A DNA stretch of 7,986 bases from Verrucomicrobiota bacterium (GCA_021156225.1 JAJNBN010000199.1:1-7986), one strand, 5' to 3'. Counted from the first letter of the stretch, positions 1 through 6,012 are shown. Numbers and translations: made by a program. Notes: a model not told the origin generated them from the sequence alone.

Positions 1-642
1 CAAATCCCACTTCAAATAATCCGGCACCGGATCGGAGCCCGTCGGACGCTCACCACCCTGCGGCCAGATCGGCCGGTTCGACCACGCATGCGCCTCCTTC
101 ACCTTCCCGATCACGCCGCTCTGCACCGCCTTCACCAGCGAGCGATACCCCGTGTGACTGTGATTCTGATTCCCCATCTGCGTCACCACCTTGTACTTCC
201 GCGCCGCTTCCGTGAGCACGCGCGATTCATAGATCGTGTGCGAGAGCGGCTTCTGCACATACACATGCTTGCCCAGCTCCATCGCCGCCAGCGCGATCGG
301 CGCATGCATGTGATCCGGCGTGGACACCGTCACGCCATCGATATCTTTTTGCTCCAGCAACTTCCGCCAGTCATGATACTTCTTCGCCTGCGGATACTTC
401 AGTGCGGACGCTTGCAACGTGCGATCATCCACATCACAGATCGCCACCACGTTATTGTTCACCCCCGTCTCCGCGATATCCCCCGCCCCTTTCCCGCCCA
501 CGCCCACACCGGCCAGATTGAGCCGCTTCATCGGCGCGGCCGACCGCGTGATCGCCGGAAAACCCAGCGCACTGATCGCTGCCGAAGTGACCGCCAAACC
601 TTTGAGAAAACGACGACGAGATGTCTGATGCTGATTATTCAT
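1..642 (-). CDS. Tat-exported Gfo/Idh/MocA family oxidoreductase, partial (C-terminus outside window)
   Basis: The visible 214 residues form the N-terminal half of an NAD(P)-dependent Gfo/Idh/MocA dehydrogenase; members commonly act on sugars, inositols or related polyols. Residues 8-14 (SRRRFLK) are a twin-arginine motif, followed by a hydrophobic stretch to about residue 31, so export by the Tat pathway is expected. The Rossmann fold is seen as AGVGVGGKGAG (44-54), the second strand VVAICDVD (65-72), STPDHMHA (107-114), and VQKP (129-132), which stands where the family usually has EKP. The ATG at 640-642 is chosen because it places the Tat motif at the expected distance from the N-terminus. 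No clear Shine-Dalgarno site precedes it. The frame is open to base 1, so the catalytic C-terminal domain lies beyond the window. The substrate cannot be told from this part. Tat-exported members are common in Planctomycetes and Verrucomicrobia. Confidence 0.93.
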   Translation of the reverse strand, partial: MNNQHQTSRRRFLKGLAVTSAAISALGFPAITRSAAPMKRLNLAGVGVGGKGAGDIAETGVNNNVVAICDVDDRTLQASALKYPQAKKYHDWRKLLEQKDIDGVTVSTPDHMHAPIALAAMELGKHVYVQKPLSHTIYESRVLTEAARKYKVVTQMGNQNHSHTGYRSLVKAVQSGVIGKVKEAHAWSNRPIWPQGGERPTGSDPVPDYLKWDL

Positions 643-903
643 AACGTAGCTAGTGCCGAAAGAGGGACGTTTTCGCCAGCATGCGGATTCGGATAAAATT
701 TCCCAAGCGAAAATTCCTCCGCGAAGATTTTATTTTCGACCCTGTCCCCGTTGTTTTTCTTTGTCATACCGCCGGCCTCCTTAAGCGCGCAGTCCGCGCT
801 GTTAAATTACTACTATGGCTAAGCTATCATTTCCCCCCACCCACGAATTGTCACACTTTTGTCATAAAATGAGCATCTGCAATCAATTGATCCGCAACTC
901 TTT
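643..903. other. Intergenic region upstream of the oxidoreductase; no gene supported
   Basis: This stretch holds the 5' flank of the minus-strand oxidoreductase and no convincing gene. Two inverted repeats are visible. One is CGAAAAT (708-714) against ATTTTCG (732-738), with 17 bases between. The other is AGCGCG (784-789) against CGCGCT (795-800), with a 5-base loop. Neither has the tetranucleotide leader found in the repeats further right. No promoter with good -35 and -10 boxes could be picked on either strand. Confidence 0.5.
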
Positions 904-1058
904 GAAGGGCGGGTTGTCCCAACCCGCACCAGTCCCCGGAACGTGCCCGTCTCGGGCACAGCAACGTACCTAAGCAAAACTAACCCTCAAAAACGCAGAT
1001 AAACTCCCGTGCGCAAACGCCAACTAAAACTCCCCGGAGCGCCGAACTCCATTTCGGC
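904..1058 (+). repeat. Composite palindromic array A (three REP-like units)
   Basis: Three units lie in the same orientation. Unit A1 has GAAG at 904-907, one base, then an 8-bp stem with a 3-base loop (909-927, GCGGGTTG/CAACCCGC, loop TCC). Unit A2 has GGAA at 938-941, one base, then a 7-bp stem (943-959, GTGCCCG/CGGGCAC, loop TCT). Unit A3 has GGAG at 1036-1039, one base, then a 6-bp stem with a 6-base loop (1041-1058, GCCGAA/TTCGGC). Between A2 and A3 is a 76-base spacer with the blocks AGCAAC, CCTAAGCAA, CCCTCAAAA and CTCCCG. The same blocks recur in order in the array at 1340-1462. The design resembles REP/BIME elements. Transposition by a RAYT enzyme is an inference, since none is encoded here. 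Confidence 0.8.
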
Positions 1059-1077
1059 AAACCGCTCATCCCTCTAC

Positions 1078-1092
1078 TAGCGCAGAGCGCTA
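1078..1092. repeat. Short perfect hairpin at the edge of the inter-array segment
   Basis: TAGCGC (1078-1083) and GCGCTA (1087-1092) form a perfect 6-bp stem with a 3-base loop AGA. On the minus strand the loop reads TCT, as in several units of the neighbouring arrays, but the G(G/A)A(G/A) leader is missing on both strands. The pattern TAGCGCAG-N5-TAAACT starting here (1078-1096) occurs again at 5871-5889. Confidence 0.5.
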
Positions 1093-1299
1093 AACTCATA
1101 TCAACTCCACCATCTGCCAGCCGGGCAGTCTGCTTGGGGCAGCCAAGAGATTAAAATTGCTGGCAAGCGGCGTATGCTCCGCTGCCTCCGTGCATTTCCA
1201 GACGGCCTCGCCGTAGGCACATATAATGGCGTCATCATCGGCCCGAAATGGCAACCCCTCCCCCTCATTGATGAAGCCTGGTACGCTGAGCACCCGTAG
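1081..1299. other. Inter-array segment open on both strands; possible gene remnant or small ORF
   Basis: Two readings compete. On the plus strand the frame is open from 1081 to the TAG at 1297-1299. It gives 72 residues that look like real protein, with alternating hydrophobic stretches (QEIKIAGKRRMLRCLRAF, then DGLAVGTYNGVIIGP) and the ending DEAWYAEHP. Its only ATG is at residue 32, and an in-frame TAG at 1078-1080 closes it upstream, so it would be a 5'-truncated remnant. On the minus strand a frame ends in TGA at 1096-1098. It opens only from a TTG at 1366-1368 inside the 1340-1462 array, so its first ten or so residues are repeat sequence; it has no internal ATG or Shine-Dalgarno site. 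Neither product is recognised. The segment could also be a non-coding part of a larger dispersed repeat. Confidence 0.3.
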
Positions 1300-1339
1300 C
1301 CCAGATCGCCCGTCTCTCGTTGCGCCGGCTTCCTTCTTT

Positions 1340-1462
1340 GGAGCGCGGGTTGTCTCAACCCGCAGCAACTCTCCTAAGCAAGTCCGCCCTCAAAACGCCC
1401 GCGCCTCCCGCACGCACATGAATTGACGTACCCCTTCGGAGCGCCGGTCTCCGACCCGGCGC
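1340..1462 (+). repeat. Composite palindromic array B (two REP-like units)
   Basis: Unit B1 has GGAG at 1340-1343, one base, then the stem GCGGGTTG/CAACCCGC (1345-1363, loop TCT). The stem is the same as in unit A1 but the loop differs by one base. Unit B2 has GGAG at 1438-1441, then a GC-rich palindrome with arms GCGCCGG (1441-1447) and CCGGCGC (1456-1462). The 74-base spacer 1364-1437 carries AGCAAC directly after the first palindrome, CCTAAGCAA (1373-1381), CCCTCAAAA (1387-1395) and CTCCCG (1405-1410). These are the same blocks, in the same order and at nearly the same distances, as in the array at 904-1058. Compared with that array it lacks the extra middle palindrome. It ends 77 bases before the start of the gene at 1540. 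Confidence 0.8.
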
Positions 1463-1539
1463 GATTCTCACAAAACTTTTTATCCACCCAGGTGTTCATA
1501 AAACCAGACGGGGCCAGCAAACATCCTCACCATACATAC

Positions 1540-2682
1540 ATGTTCTCAGCCCCACCCTCGTTTCATCTGTGCCTGCTGATATTGTTCTTCGGGTGTTTGA
1601 ATCTGCTCACCGCCCTCGCCGCCGAACCGCCCGCCGTCCTCGGCTACCGTCCTGCCATCGGCATCCCCGAGGAAGCCCGCCGTCAGGAGCGACTCGACGA
1701 AAAACATGGCCGCCAAACACTGGCCAGCCATCTCTCACCCGTGCTGGAATCTGTGTCCGTCCGCTATCACTCTCAAATTTGGACTAATCAATCCCACGCT
1801 AGCAACTACCTCGCCGGTCTCCTCGTAGATGCCAAAACCTACACTGCCACTCATCAATTCTGGTCCCAAGGCGTAGGCTCTCCCGAGCTTGAATGCCTCC
1901 TCACTTTCACCAACGGCCAGACGGGCAAACTCCTCATCGACGGTCCCTACATCTGTTTCCGCGATCAGACCAACCGCTGGTGGTTCGCCTCCGCCCAAGA
2001 ACACTATGAGCAAGCGCATCCACGATCTTGGAAAAGATCAACCACTCCCATTCCCCAGACGACTGCTGCCAACTCCGTTCCCTCACCAGAAAGAACGCGA
2101 CCTGTGCGCACCATTCCCACCCGGCCTTTGCTATCACCTCCCATCTCCGGCACCATTCCACCCGCACCGGAAGCCAAGCCGTTGCCCACCCCGCCGCCAC
2201 CCGTCTATCGCATACCTCCCATCACCTTTGAAAACGAAGTGGACCGTCGCCCGCCTGATTTTTCCCGCTACCTGGACAGCGCCGCCTTCCGCGCCTACCT
2301 CCACGCGCAAACCAATGCCGTCGCCCATCGCCAGCAAGGCACCCAACTCCTCATCACCACCTTCCCCACCAAAAATGCAGGCGTGTATCAACTCACTTTC
2401 ACCGGCGGCAACCTCATGCGCCTCCAACACCTCGAATACAGTCCCTCTGCCCAGGGACTGCTCGTAACCCCGATGTTGGAATCTCCCGTTCCCGACATCA
2501 GCAAATCATACGCCGAAATCCCGTCCGACAATGCCACCCCGCCCCTGTCCCGCCTTGTCCTCATCAGCCTTTATCACGGCACCAATTGGGTGACCTTCAG
2601 CTATGACCGCGGTTCCCTGCCCCGATACATAGAGGGCTTCTACGACGTCTCTCACCTGCGCTTGGAAGATTACACCGAGTAG
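1540..2682 (+). CDS. Secreted proline-rich protein of unknown function
   Basis: This 380-residue product is not recognised. Residues 1-28 form a signal peptide: a hydrophobic core at about 10-25 ending in TALAA, with likely cleavage near ALAA/E. Cys18 follows FFG but does not make a good lipobox. Residues 30-165 form a first region with alternating strands and several Trp and Tyr (for example DGPYICFRDQTNRWWF). Residues 166-227 are a proline/threonine-rich linker containing PTPPPP. Residues 228-380 form a second globular region (GVYQLTFTGGNLMRLQHLEY, LVLISLYHGTNWVTFSYD). The frame is open upstream to a TTG at 1423, but that extension reads through the palindrome at 1438-1462 and would put the signal peptide in the interior, so the ATG at 1540 is preferred. 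No Shine-Dalgarno site is evident. It converges on the gene ending at 2747. A periplasmic or surface location is inferred. Confidence 0.8.
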   Translation: MFSAPPSFHLCLLILFFGCLNLLTALAAEPPAVLGYRPAIGIPEEARRQERLDEKHGRQTLASHLSPVLESVSVRYHSQIWTNQSHASNYLAGLLVDAKTYTATHQFWSQGVGSPELECLLTFTNGQTGKLLIDGPYICFRDQTNRWWFASAQEHYEQAHPRSWKRSTTPIPQTTAANSVPSPERTRPVRTIPTRPLLSPPISGTIPPAPEAKPLPTPPPPVYRIPPITFENEVDRRPPDFSRYLDSAAFRAYLHAQTNAVAHRQQGTQLLITTFPTKNAGVYQLTFTGGNLMRLQHLEYSPSAQGLLVTPMLESPVPDISKSYAEIPSDNATPPLSRLVLISLYHGTNWVTFSYDRGSLPRYIEGFYDVSHLRLEDYTE

Positions 2683-2703
2683 GCACCCGCCGCTTCCCTC
2701 CCC

Positions 2704-2728
2704 GGAGCGCCTGTCTCCGACCCGGCGC
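2704..2728 (+). repeat. Single REP-like palindrome unit between convergent genes
   Basis: GGAG at 2704-2707 is followed by an imperfect palindrome with arms GCGCC (2707-2711) and GGCGC (2724-2728). The 29 bases 2704-2732 match 1438-1466 at 28 positions. The single difference, T2712 for G1446, weakens the stem by one pair. It lies in the 64-base gap between the stops of two convergent genes. It could end or slow transcription from either side, but there is no T-run of the classical intrinsic-terminator kind. Confidence 0.75.
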
Positions 2729-2746
2729 GATTTCCCCATCTCAGAC

Positions 2747-3430
2747 TCAATTTCTACGTCCAGCCTCCACTTTTCCAGTCACCCTCCCACTGCTATTGGT
2801 CTGCCGATTCGTGATAAAGTAATGCAAATCAGAAAGGTCCACGTAAGAACTTCTGAATGGAGGAATGAGCCGATGTACCGGCTCGCTCAGCACGGTATTT
2901 TCACTGAACTGACTGATGTCCCGTTGCAGCCATTCTCGCAAAACCGATGGCAACCAACCGGGAGGATGGATTTCCCGGCCTTCCCAATATTTCATGCTCA
3001 TCACCCACGACTGCTCGGCTTGGTGGACCTCCGCATAGACGATCCGTTCTTCCCCATTTTTAACGACATAGTACTGGCGCGGCCAAACGTAGGTGACATT
3101 CCTCAGCCTTGGATCCGTCAGCGGACCGCCCAGCACGGAATATTCACCGTCTTTCAGCACGCCGTTTACGTCACAATAGGGAGCAACGTCCGAAAATCCC
3201 ATGTAACTGATATCGCCTCCAGATTGGTTGATTAGCCGGAATGCCATGATCGAGCCATCAACTACGTTCGTTCTTCGTGCCTCATACCCGACAAATTCCA
3301 AACTCACTTTGCCCAATCGATTCAGCCCGTAATAATATTTGTACGTGATGCCCACCAGCAGCAACCCGCCTAAAACGAGCCCGATCTCCCTCCGCCGAAA
3401 GAATGCTTTGATGGCTTGCACCCGGCTCAT
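2747..3430 (-). CDS. Single-span membrane protein with extracytoplasmic beta domain (paralog 1)
   Basis: This 227-residue product is of unknown function. The N-terminus has RRRE at 12-15, then one membrane span at about 16-36, which suggests a cytoplasmic N-terminus and an external C-terminal domain. Residues 40-150 are rich in beta strands: KVSLEFVGYEAR, then AFRLINQSGGDISYMGF, later RIVYAEV and WVMSMKYWEG. The N-x-S-G motif is at 68-71. It is a paralog of the upstream neighbour: the first 79 residues align without gaps and about 33 are identical by eye. The ATG (3428-3430) overlaps the neighbour's TGA in an ATGA arrangement, which points to translational coupling. It is the last gene of the minus-strand cluster. 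Similar small anchored beta proteins occur repeatedly in Verrucomicrobia, but no role is known to me. Confidence 0.82.
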   Translation of the reverse strand: MSRVQAIKAFFRRREIGLVLGGLLLVGITYKYYYGLNRLGKVSLEFVGYEARRTNVVDGSIMAFRLINQSGGDISYMGFSDVAPYCDVNGVLKDGEYSVLGGPLTDPRLRNVTYVWPRQYYVVKNGEERIVYAEVHQAEQSWVMSMKYWEGREIHPPGWLPSVLREWLQRDISQFSENTVLSEPVHRLIPPFRSSYVDLSDLHYFITNRQTNSSGRVTGKVEAGRRN

Positions 3431-4149
3431 GGCTCTGTGTTGTTTTTCTTTATGCTTACCTGTTTCAACTCAAAACTCCCATCCGCATTCGTGACCAACA
3501 TCATCTGCATTCCGTTGGTCACCCCGCTGTTTGTGAACCTCCGATACTGCGCCAAAACGTATCGTTGTTTAAAATCCAAACCTCTCACCGTGATATCCAC
3601 TGGGTCACTGGCCACCTGCATTCTCCGTCCTAAAGCAGGTTGCAAGGGGAACCATTTATGCAACCACGGCGGCACGTTATTCATCCACCAATCGCTCCCG
3701 TCCAAATCGTAATCCATCACCATTTGCCATGGTCCGTTCGCGTTCCATACACGTACATACACGATCACCTCGTCACCCGCAGGCAGCACAGGCATTTTGG
3801 ACCACGAGTAGGGATGGTCCGTCAAGAGGTAGGGCGATTCGTAAGCCGGTCTTCCTTGCGCCCGCGTCCCCCCGCTTACCGGTCGTATCTCGCAATCCGG
3901 TTCCTGCGCCTTAAACCCATAATAGCGGATTTCCCCACCTGACTCATTCCTCAATCGAAACTTCGCCAGCGTGCCCTCCTCCGTGCCTCGACCACGCGTT
4001 ATTATCTCCACAAACTCCAAGGTCACCGTGCCTTCCATGTTCATCCGTACGAAAGACCACTGTGTGAACGCCACCAAAACCAACCCCAAGAGCGCAAGCT
4101 TCGCTTCCCTCCGTTTCCACAACCGCAAGATGGCTGGTTTTCCATTCAT
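3427..4149 (-). CDS. Single-span membrane protein with extracytoplasmic beta domain (paralog 2)
   Basis: This 240-residue product is of unknown function and has the same plan as the gene overlapping its 3' end. Residues KRRE (12-15) are followed by a membrane span (about 17-36) and an external domain: TVTLEFVEI (41-49), FRLRNESGGEIRYYGF (64-79), VIVYVRVW (128-135) and WQMVMDYDLD (141-150). A Trp/Pro-rich stretch NNVPPWLHKWFPLQP (157-171) matches PPGWLPSVLREWL in the paralog. The tail from about 185 is more polar, with TNSGVTNGMQ. The ATG at 4147-4149 is supported by exact alignment of both N-termini. Only a weak purine stretch precedes it. The gene lies 82 bases downstream of the small lipoprotein gene and is coupled to its paralog by ATGA, so it is probably in the same transcript. 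The pair most likely arose by tandem duplication. Confidence 0.82.
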   Translation of the reverse strand: MNGKPAILRLWKRREAKLALLGLVLVAFTQWSFVRMNMEGTVTLEFVEIITRGRGTEEGTLAKFRLRNESGGEIRYYGFKAQEPDCEIRPVSGGTRAQGRPAYESPYLLTDHPYSWSKMPVLPAGDEVIVYVRVWNANGPWQMVMDYDLDGSDWWMNNVPPWLHKWFPLQPALGRRMQVASDPVDITVRGLDFKQRYVLAQYRRFTNSGVTNGMQMMLVTNADGSFELKQVSIKKNNTEP

Positions 4150-4231
4150 CGCTTCATGGATTAGATCAATGTCTCTCGCACTTGGACGCCATCCCTTTTC
4201 ATCCTTGGCAATGGAAACATACTTTCAACTT

Positions 4232-4636
4232 TCACTTTGCAGGACAAATCGGATATCCCGTGGGCTGGGGTGGCAATTGTCTGTCAGGCCTGGCCGAATT
4301 CGGAAGTAACGCATGCAAGCACCCATTAGTCTCGATCTGAAAGACTATCTCTTTGGGTCCGTAAACCCTTTTAAGAATAAATTGGTCAGGCAGAGCATTC
4401 GGAGGCATCACATAAGTCCATTTTCCGTTGGCATGTGTTATTGATACCGGCAAAGCACTCGCTGTGACCGAGTGTCCATTCTTGAGCTGGTGAGACTCTT
4501 TTGGAAGGGCGCGATATACTATCTCAAAAGCAACCTGGGCTCCTGAATTGTTGACAATGACAACATCCGTCTGTTGAGAGCAACTGGTAGCAGTTAACAA
4601 TGCTGTTATTGCCACCAAATAAACAATTATTCTCAT
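4232..4636 (-). CDS. Small lipoprotein of unknown function
   Basis: The 134-residue product starts MRIIVYLVAITALLTATSC. A hydrophobic signal of about 14 residues ends in ATSC, a reasonable lipobox with Cys19 as the lipidated residue, so anchoring to a membrane is expected. The mature part begins QQTDVVIVNNSGAQVAFEIV. The NNSG at 29-32, flanked by beta strands, recalls the N-x-S-G motif of the two membrane proteins encoded downstream. Further strands are KWTYVMP (72-78) and FILKRVYGPKEIVFQIE (86-102). Cys106 and Cys131 could form a disulfide. The ATG at 4634-4636 is preferred over an in-frame TTG four codons upstream because it gives a normal lipoprotein signal. The gene is AT-richer than its surroundings: about 45% G+C over 4321-4500, against about 64% over 7081-7200. 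It lies 51 bases downstream of the gene ending at 4688. Confidence 0.75.
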   Translation of the reverse strand: MRIIVYLVAITALLTATSCSQQTDVVIVNNSGAQVAFEIVYRALPKESHQLKNGHSVTASALPVSITHANGKWTYVMPPNALPDQFILKRVYGPKEIVFQIETNGCLHALLPNSARPDRQLPPQPTGYPICPAK

Positions 4637-4687
4637 GTATCTATCCAATCACGCCCATCGCCTTCGTCAGCCAGAATTACAGCGCCT

Positions 4688-5779
4688 TTAAGCTCCTTTG
4701 CTTTTTGATCTGGCCATCGTGACGACAAATAAAAGCACCGGAACGGACAGGCACACAACCGCAGCGATCAGCAATATGTTGCTCGGCGGCGGTGCCGGAG
4801 AGAGGGATAATCCTTTATTCGCTGACGGCGCAGCAGGAAGCGGCGCGTTAGTCGGTGCCGCCGAAGCTGAGAGCGGTGCATTATTTGTTCGCGGCGGCGG
4901 CGGCGAACTCATCTGAACTAAATTTAATTTCCTATTTCCGTCAAAGAACTCCATTCCTCCCTTCGTGTGCAGAATCGTCAAGGTATTGGCATTCGTGAAC
5001 TGTGTCGGGAAAAAGCTATCTTGGGACAACGGAGATCCCCCGATTTTTAAGCTGCGGACATAGAATTCTTGCGTCCTGTGCCCCCCTTCTGAAAACGGTT
5101 TGATGGTGGCCGGAAACCAAGGGTGAAAACTCTTCCGATATTCATAATCGACACCCACGCGTTGGTCGGGATCACGAGCCGCCCAGGTGACGATGCGTTC
5201 GGGCTGGCCAGCGGCCGTCTTGCTTTCGATCATGCCTTCAAATCGCGCTCCGTCGGCTCCTTGCGCAGTGAACATACCACCTCTCCAAACCAAGGTTGAT
5301 CGATTGATCCGCGGATCCAGACCAAGGCCTGAAACGGTTTCACCAATCATACTTCTCTCCACCTCAATTTTGCGTTTCGCCTGTTTTTTGTCAGGCCACA
5401 GATTTAATTGGCCGTTGCTTAGCGTCCAAAAGGCATCAGCCCACTCCCCTTCCAGCAGATTGCGGGGGCGATGATTTTGCGGGGCTTCACCGATGACATC
5501 CATTTGCCGCAAAACATAGGCATTGGTTTGCAGGCGCAGTTGAAAAAATGGTCCGGTCGGCAGCCAATTCGTTACGCCCGGAGGTGGGGGCAATGCTACC
5601 AATATTTTCCTCTCGAAAACGATCTCCTCGCTAGGTGGGGGATTGGTCAGGAATTTTTTGAACTCCTCCAGCGCAGTTTGCGCCTGCAAACTTCCACCGC
5701 ACAGAACTAAAGCTGAGCCCGCCAACAATGCGCACCAAAACGCAACCACCTGCCCGGCCCATTTACGAATACTGGACAT
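4688..5779 (-). CDS. Secreted protein with C-terminal membrane anchor, unknown function
   Basis: This 363-residue product is not recognised. An N-terminal signal peptide (about 8-33) ends in SLQAQ, a plausible signal peptidase I site. Residues 35-290 form a large external region with many strands and aromatic residues (GEWADAFWTLSNGQLNLWPD at 111-130, STLVWRGGMFTAQGADGARF at 161-180, TQEFYVRSLKIGG at 236-248). Residues 291-333 are a Pro/Ala/Ser linker containing SSPPPPR. Residues 334-355 are a second hydrophobic segment, followed by the basic tail ARSKSKGA. The result is a type I membrane protein with a small cytoplasmic tail. There is no VPEP motif, so it is not a PEP-CTERM protein. The frame is open upstream to 5866, but GGGGAGGA (5789-5796, minus strand) lies 9 bases before this ATG and decides the start. 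It is the first gene of the minus-strand cluster. Confidence 0.82.
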   Translation of the reverse strand: MSSIRKWAGQVVAFWCALLAGSALVLCGGSLQAQTALEEFKKFLTNPPPSEEIVFERKILVALPPPPGVTNWLPTGPFFQLRLQTNAYVLRQMDVIGEAPQNHRPRNLLEGEWADAFWTLSNGQLNLWPDKKQAKRKIEVERSMIGETVSGLGLDPRINRSTLVWRGGMFTAQGADGARFEGMIESKTAAGQPERIVTWAARDPDQRVGVDYEYRKSFHPWFPATIKPFSEGGHRTQEFYVRSLKIGGSPLSQDSFFPTQFTNANTLTILHTKGGMEFFDGNRKLNLVQMSSPPPPRTNNAPLSASAAPTNAPLPAAPSANKGLSLSPAPPPSNILLIAAVVCLSVPVLLFVVTMARSKSKGA

Positions 5780-5788
5780 AGTATTAAA

Positions 5789-5796
5789 TCCTCCCC
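5789..5796 (-). promoter_or_regulatory. Strong Shine-Dalgarno site for the gene starting at 5779
   Basis: Read on the minus strand this is GGGGAGGA, followed by 9 bases and the ATG at 5777-5779. It is the best ribosome binding site in the window. It fixes the start of the first gene of the minus cluster against a longer frame that opens 29 codons upstream. Confidence 0.8.
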
Positions 5797-5870
5797 AGCG
5801 CTGTTCTTCGCAGCACCCTTGATTTAATGGACTCTCGCCTAAACCGCCCCATTCCGCAATGCCCAAACCG

Positions 5871-5954
5871 TAGCGCAGGTTGGTAAACTGCCGTATTGCC
5901 GTCTGGCACCAAGACGCCGAAACCGCTTCTAAGTTGCGGACTTCCCTACCGCAA
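5871..5954. repeat. Three successive hairpins in the divergent intergenic region
   Basis: Three inverted repeats follow one another between the divergent genes. The first, 5875-5891, has GCAGGTT against AAACTGC with one mismatch and loop GGT. The second, 5900-5916, has CGTCT against AGACG, with an inner G-C pair after a mismatch. The third, 5934-5954, has TTGCGG against CCGCAA with a 9-base loop. None carries the G(G/A)A(G/A) leader, so they are a different kind of palindrome from the arrays on the left. They could be a second dispersed repeat family or leader-RNA structures of the divergent genes; the sequence does not decide. No convincing promoter boxes were found in 5797-6012. Confidence 0.45.
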
Positions 5955-6012
5955 CGAAACCGGCAAACGGGTGTTTGTCTAAAAACGCATCACCGACAAA
6001 GGATTCCATAAC

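Noticed and set aside
88..696. Open frame on the plus strand opposite the oxidoreductase
   Set aside because: The product is dominated by R, H and L, which is typical of an antisense frame, while the minus frame gives an unmistakable Gfo/Idh/MocA protein.
681..872. Small plus-strand open frame (63 codons)
   Set aside because: There is no ribosome binding site, no recognisable domain, and it spans a hairpin; chance is the simpler explanation.
904..1462. CRISPR array
   Set aside because: The repeats are few, unevenly spaced and palindromic with differing stems, there are no uniform unique spacers, and no cas gene is present.
1540..1620. Lipobox at Cys18 of the secreted protein
   Set aside because: FFGC has a bulky residue at both -3 and -2, and a better signal peptidase I site (TALAA) follows ten residues later.
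1889..2467. Alternative plus-strand frame inside the secreted-protein gene
   Set aside because: The product is a Pro/Ser/Ala-rich shifted frame of the 1540-2682 gene, which has a signal peptide and a balanced composition.
2822..3942. Plus-strand open frames opposite the two membrane-protein paralogs
   Set aside because: The minus-strand pair is conserved between its two copies at the protein level, which shows which strand is coding.
4688..4790. PEP-CTERM or LPXTG sorting signal at the C-terminus of the anchored protein
   Set aside because: The hydrophobic segment and basic tail are present, but neither VPEP nor LPXTG precedes them; a plain membrane anchor is enough.
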